Positions 59,763-64,000 of a stretch of 64,000 nt of DNA are shown one piece after another. The position numbers were made by a program, and so were the translations under genes. The notes beneath the pieces are model-generated. The model saw nothing but the letters and a program-made list of their open reading frames with translations. It did no database searches and was not told where the DNA came from. Source of the DNA: Clostridiales bacterium (GTDB lineage Bacteria; Bacillota; Clostridia; Lachnospirales; Lachnospiraceae); contig DUNO01000026.1 of NCBI GenBank assembly GCA_012839295.1, forward strand, positions 1 to 64,000, in the 5' to 3' direction. Position 1 is the stretch's first letter. Every line of letters begins with the position of its first letter.

Positions 59763-62700
59763 TCAGTCAAACCAATAATGAACATTACCAGCAGGGTCAT
59801 GTTTAAGATGGAAATGATCAGGTACCCCTTTACCATCAATTTTATACCCAGTATCAATTCTACCAATTACATTACCTTTTGCATCTAATACTTCATAACC
59901 TTGCTTTCCTGTGCCATCTGGATTTCCTTTCAAACGCTTTCCTTTTACCAACTTATTATCACTCATCCATTTACCAAGCTTCTGACCTACTCTAACCCAC
60001 TTACCAGTTTTAGGAACACTACGTCCTTTTGAATCTTTACTAACTTCCTTACTCTTTGTTGTTACTTGCTCTTTAGCAAGCTTACTTCTGGAATCCATTT
60101 GCTTGATTGAACCATAAACATATACAGCGCCAGTGAATATAAGTGCTACTCCTTCAACCAAATACGGTAAAAGGGGAATTGCAAAGTAACCATCAGAATC
60201 TATCATATTAACAGGATTATTCTCACAATACATGAATAGATTCGTTCCGAGAATGCTTTTATTGATTTGTCCATCTATATTCAGAAACCTTAATATTTGA
60301 GGATCGTAATACCTACTCTGTAAATAATATAGGCATGCCTCTTCATCATAATAATATCCCCGATACCTCAGAGAGTTCAGTTTACCAATACTTACATCAC
60401 TTGTTATATCAGTTCCATTACCATCTTTAATTGATAAAATCTTTCCCCATGTATCGTAAGCATACTGTACCTGGAGCGTACCTGCCGCATCATAGATCTG
60501 GGTCACATCACCTCTGGTGTTGGTTACGGTATAATAGGTAGTAACCGTTCCTGCACTGTCAACTGTCTGGATGCCTTTTAATGAACCGTTTGTATCATAG
60601 AAATAATGTAATTCCGTGCTTCCTTTTTTCTCATAGGCCAGTTGCCCGCCTACATATTCATAAGTGGTTTTAACCCCGTTTACCGTCTTTGTTGCCCTGA
60701 GGCCGTCCGCATCATAGGTATAGGATGCAGTTACCCCGTTGCCTGACAAGGTTGACAGTTCCCTTCCGTTATCCCAGCCGAAAGTATAGCCGTTATAACT
60801 GGTTGGGTTACCGATCCCATCATAGGTGATAGGTTGTCCGTTATAGGACGTCAGTTTATCTTTCCAGTTCGCATCGGTATATTCATACGCAACCGTATTT
60901 AATAAATCCGCAGGCTCTTCCCCTGGAAGAGTATATGCATATTCCTTTACGCTTATTATATTACCGCCAAGGTCATATGTATAGACCTTTGTTTTGCCCT
61001 GGATTGCATCATCTTCCCTGATTAACTGGTTCAGCTCATCATATTTGTAGGAATTCGTTAAACCATAAGTTCCGTCCGGGTTCTTCTCAGAGATACCCGT
61101 AATATTCCCCACTTTATCGTAGGTGTAGCTGGTTCCCCTGTTACCGGCTGTTTCCCGGGATACCTTTGTTGTCTGGTAAGTGCTTCCGCCACCTGTGTTT
61201 CTTTTTGATGCCTCATATTCATAGGCTACCGTAAGTGGTGTGGCGGTATTAACCTGGTACTGTTTTAACCTGTTTAAACCGTCATACGTATAACTTACTG
61301 TTTTTCCTGCCGGCATCGTGTAACTGTTGAGCAGGTTGTCGGCTGTATAGGCATAGGAATGCTTTAACGCCTTCTTCCCTACCTTGTTGATGAACCCGCT
61401 TATGTTGTCCATGTTATCATAGGCATATTCCAACAGGTACAGGTTACGTTCCTTCCCGATTGCCTTCGAGGTATCCTCCACGCTCTGGCGGACAAGCCTT
61501 CCGTTGATATCGTACTCATAACTGTACAGCTGCTTATTCAGGAGGTCCCCGTGCTTTGTTATATTGCCAAGCTTATTTGCATAGGACTGGTATCTGTCTA
61601 CACCATTTACGGCCACGTTTGTCACATTCCCGTATTCATCATAGGTGTAGGATGTGGTATCCTGGTTGCCATATAACACGCTTTGCAGGCTGCCATTATT
61701 GTGGTTGTAGTTATATTTGATAAGTGACTGGGTTCCTACCTTTACTGCTTTATTATTACCAAACTCATCATAATCAAAATCATAGTAAAATCCGTTATGT
61801 GTCAGCTTTTTCAGATAATTGTTGCGGTACTCGTAACTATTGGTTACCGTCTGTGCACCCTGTGCCGTACTGACCGTTGCACTCACACTTTTCAGCTGGT
61901 CGGTATTCCCATAATAGTCATAGCTGGTTGTGTTTCCATTCACATCAATCGTAGATTTTAGCAGACCCTTGTCCTGGTCATAGGAATAGGTTGTTGTGTT
62001 TCCGTCCTGGTCCGATGCCGTTTCTACATAAGCACCATCCGGGGTATAGGATGTGCCCGTCTGGATTTTCAGGGTTGCAAGGGAATCATTATCATTGTTC
62101 TGTATCACTGACTTTACTACATTCGCCGTATTTGCATTGGGATTCGTATCCGTAACTTTATCATACGTAAATTTGGTAACTACCCCTCTCTGGGTTTTTA
62201 CCTGGGTCAGGTTATGTTTCTGTGGGTTTGCCACATCATAACCGTAGCTTGTTTTATTCCCGTTGGCATCTGTTACCGATGTTATATCGTTTGTGTTATT
62301 ATACTCTGCGCCTGTTTTTTGGCTAATATTCTTTGATTTTTCTTTTGTATTTCCGTTATTGTCATACTGAAAGGCACTGTAGCTTGCTACATTGTCCTTC
62401 GTAATTGATAAATCATCAAAATATACCGTATTGCCCTGATAGCCATATCTTGGATAGACAGCAATCTTTGTTGGGGTTTTCACGCTAGTGGTTCCATCAC
62501 TCAGGTCTATCGTTACCGCCCCGTACTGCCAGCCCACAATGTCATGGTTGAATACGACCGGATCCTTCCACACAGAAGAACCATCCGAATAGGTTACCAA
62601 AATGGATATTTTAAACCTCCTGTCTTCACCGGTCGGGCTTGTTGTATTGAACTCCGGCAAAGAGGATGCCTTTGCCCAGCCGCTGATGACATAGAGGTCA

Positions 62701-64000
62701 CTTTCATTTCCGGAAATTGCCACCTCCTGGCTGATGTATTTATTTTTTGCTTTATCCCCTATCATACGGAAGGATGTCCCACCACTGACATAGGTTGATT
62801 TAAAGGGAATATCAGAACTCGCAAGATCCAGGTCATTTGTTGCATACCCATATAATGCATCCAGGTTCTCAAAGCTGGAATTTTCCAATAAATTATAGGC
62901 ATTTGCTGCCTTTCCCTCCTCCAGCTGGAGAGCATCAAAGTAGGCACTGCCGTTTGTATTTTTTAAGACCAGGTTAACGGAGGTATTTGTCGCATTGTCC
63001 GGAACCCGGAAGGTTACATCCAGTCTCCTCCAGCCATTGTTCAATTTGTTGTTGGTGGCAGAGGTGATAAAGTCGGAATAGAAGGACTTTGTCGTGCCGT
63101 CCGGCAGGTAGCAGTAAACCAGGAGCGCAGCCCCGTAAGAGTCCTGGTTAAGGGGAGTAAATCCCTCAAGTGTATTGATATACCCTGAAAAGGTATAATA
63201 TTCACCAGGTTTTACAATTTTACTCGTTAGCATCTGGCGGTAGCGGATACTGCTTTCAGCCGTAGCAGAGGAAGCAGCAATTTTTAAAGATTTGCCCCCG
63301 AGATAGGCATAGGCCGAATTACCGACTGTTTCCGTACAGGTTCCTGTTTTTATCATAGCCCAGTTATCCGTACTTTCCACATTGTGGTTCAGGAGCAGGT
63401 TATCCGTACTGGCACCCATCCCATTGCTGTAAGCTACACGGTTAGCCTTTTTGATGGTATCATCCGTTAACCCGCCTGTAAATTTGATATCCGTGGCATT
63501 CAGCTGTTTCCCCCCGGCTTTTGCCTGGGTAGAAATAAGCCGTCCCCAGTCATCAAACTGGCAGGTCGTAACAATGTCGTCCGGACTGTCGTAGGTATCA
63601 TCAACACCACTGGTTGTAATCTTCGTGGTATTATAATCCGAATAATTGAATCCCATCTTCTGCCCCAGGGAGCTGCCGCCATATTCGGTTGCTGTCTCTA
63701 CCCTCATTCCCTGGGTCAGATAGCTGAAAGATAGTTTGTACGCATCCGGATCTATGATGTGCTTTAAGACATGGGACGCATAATAATCATAACTACTGAC
63801 GGTTCCATCCGGGTTGGTCACTTTTTTCAGATCCCCATTTTCAATTGTAAAAACTGTTACACGGTTTGCAGCATCTTTGATCTGTGTCAGGGTTCCACCC
63901 GAACTGCTTATCGTTATTTTCCTGCCTGCCCCATCGGTAACCGACTGGATGATTCCGCTGCTGTAGGTAAGCTTTATGACATTTCCGTTGGAGTCCCTGA
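59763..64000 (-). CDS. Rhs/YD-repeat polymorphic toxin, partial at the right edge
   Basis: More than 1,400 residues; the frame stays open to base 64000, so the N-terminus is outside. YD repeats occur throughout (for example SYTYDEYGNVTNVA, KYDELNQLIREDD). After the first YD block two carbohydrate-binding-like modules are inserted (about residues 145-310 and 310-480 from 63821: LLLNHNVESTDNWAMIKTGT; NLLENSSFENLDALYG). The Rhs core ends with YRGYYYDEEACLYYLQSRYY and NLFMYCENNPVNMIDSDG. A membrane segment (LVEGVALIFTGAVYVYGSI) and a tip of about 90 residues follow (KGNPDGTGKQGYEVLDAKGN, VIGRIDTGYKIDGKGVPDHF, HLKHDPAGNVHYWF). The tip resembles small RNase-type polymorphic toxins; the activity is inferred. 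Confidence 0.9.
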   Translation of the reverse strand, partial: RDSNGNVIKLTYSSGIIQSVTDGAGRKITISSSGGTLTQIKDAANRVTVFTIENGDLKKVTNPDGTVSSYDYYASHVLKHIIDPDAYKLSFSYLTQGMRVETATEYGGSSLGQKMGFNYSDYNTTKITTSGVDDTYDSPDDIVTTCQFDDWGRLISTQAKAGGKQLNATDIKFTGGLTDDTIKKANRVAYSNGMGASTDNLLLNHNVESTDNWAMIKTGTCTETVGNSAYAYLGGKSLKIAASSATAESSIRYRQMLTSKIVKPGEYYTFSGYINTLEGFTPLNQDSYGAALLVYCYLPDGTTKSFYSDFITSATNNKLNNGWRRLDVTFRVPDNATNTSVNLVLKNTNGSAYFDALQLEEGKAANAYNLLENSSFENLDALYGYATNDLDLASSDIPFKSTYVSGGTSFRMIGDKAKNKYISQEVAISGNESDLYVISGWAKASSLPEFNTTSPTGEDRRFKISILVTYSDGSSVWKDPVVFNHDIVGWQYGAVTIDLSDGTTSVKTPTKIAVYPRYGYQGNTVYFDDLSITKDNVASYSAFQYDNNGNTKEKSKNISQKTGAEYNNTNDITSVTDANGNKTSYGYDVANPQKHNLTQVKTQRGVVTKFTYDKVTDTNPNANTANVVKSVIQNNDNDSLATLKIQTGTSYTPDGAYVETASDQDGNTTTYSYDQDKGLLKSTIDVNGNTTSYDYYGNTDQLKSVSATVSTAQGAQTVTNSYEYRNNYLKKLTHNGFYYDFDYDEFGNNKAVKVGTQSLIKYNYNHNNGSLQSVLYGNQDTTSYTYDEYGNVTNVAVNGVDRYQSYANKLGNITKHGDLLNKQLYSYEYDINGRLVRQSVEDTSKAIGKERNLYLLEYAYDNMDNISGFINKVGKKALKHSYAYTADNLLNSYTMPAGKTVSYTYDGLNRLKQYQVNTATPLTVAYEYEASKRNTGGGSTYQTTKVSRETAGNRGTSYTYDKVGNITGISEKNPDGTYGLTNSYKYDELNQLIREDDAIQGKTKVYTYDLGGNIISVKEYAYTLPGEEPADLLNTVAYEYTDANWKDKLTSYNGQPITYDGIGNPTSYNGYTFGWDNGRELSTLSGNGVTASYTYDADGLRATKTVNGVKTTYEYVGGQLAYEKKGSTELHYFYDTNGSLKGIQTVDSAGTVTTYYTVTNTRGDVTQIYDAAGTLQVQYAYDTWGKILSIKDGNGTDITSDVSIGKLNSLRYRGYYYDEEACLYYLQSRYYDPQILRFLNIDGQINKSILGTNLFMYCENNPVNMIDSDGYFAIPLLPYLVEGVALIFTGAVYVYGSIKQMDSRSKLAKEQVTTKSKEVSKDSKGRSVPKTGKWVRVGQKLGKWMSDNKLVKGKRLKGNPDGTGKQGYEVLDAKGNVIGRIDTGYKIDGKGVPDHFHLKHDPAGNVHYWFD

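Overview
The window looks like a chromosome segment of an anaerobic, spore-forming, motile Clostridia, most likely a Lachnospiraceae relative. This is inferred from moderate-to-low GC, strong AGGAGG-type ribosome sites with occasional TTG/GTG starts, a DUF1836 protein, a YerC-type TrpR-like regulator, a DUF5050 protein, a thiW-thiC-thiM-thiE-thiD operon under a TPP riboswitch, MotAB, and a maltose-type ABC operon with its own LacI regulator. No rRNA, tRNA or CRISPR array was seen.

Layout. (1) 1-3.0 kb: an IS256-family element whose transposase gene is cut by a complete IS66-family element; the 12-bp inverted ends and 8-bp target duplication can be read directly. A tiny gene with an in-frame TAA follows. 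(2) 3.3-7.8 kb: an AT-rich, leftward four-gene operon (WYL regulator, YkgJ-type Cys-cluster protein, HNH-like protein with glycine-rich membrane segments, and a second glycine-rich membrane protein). It has its own promoter and terminator and is the best candidate here for an undescribed defence or conflict system. (3) 8.0-13.7 kb: a phage-like block with a lone HK97-fold major capsid gene, two sigma-like proteins, a Bro/KilAC antirepressor, a DUF4406 protein and a broken primase-polymerase/DUF3987 gene. No terminase, portal, protease, tail or integrase gene is visible. (4) 14.0-23.7 kb: a type I restriction-modification operon (Phd-like antitoxin, hsdM, hsdS, hsdR) continuing into a YgjP-like metallopeptidase and an ImmA/IrrE-type peptidase. 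The accessory block abuts the 3' end of rlmD.

(5) 24-56 kb: core genes: rlmD; motA-motB; a PPDK_N-type protein with a degenerate KaiC-like N-terminus; a His/Tyr/Pro/Gly-rich small protein; yerC-like; DUF1836; pcrA; a membrane/acidic small protein; an htrA-type protease; pheA (chorismate mutase/prephenate dehydratase); a DUF5050 protein; folC; an RlmI-like methyltransferase; a GtrA protein; an ABC-F ATPase; the malE-F-G-Q-lacI operon with a triple AACGTT operator; and the thiamine operon. Several intergenic gaps hold tandem minisatellites with unrelated units (19, 20, 41, and about 17 bp within a 63-bp period). (6) 56.2-64 kb: an Rhs/YD-repeat toxin locus. A giant Rhs protein runs off the right edge and ends in a toxin tip, followed by its likely immunity gene and a trail of displaced, truncated or frameshifted toxin tips and immunity-type genes.

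Almost every accessory gene is on the minus strand. The left 24 kb is a mosaic of mobile and defence genes beside a core chromosome arm, and the right end is a recombining polymorphic-toxin locus.
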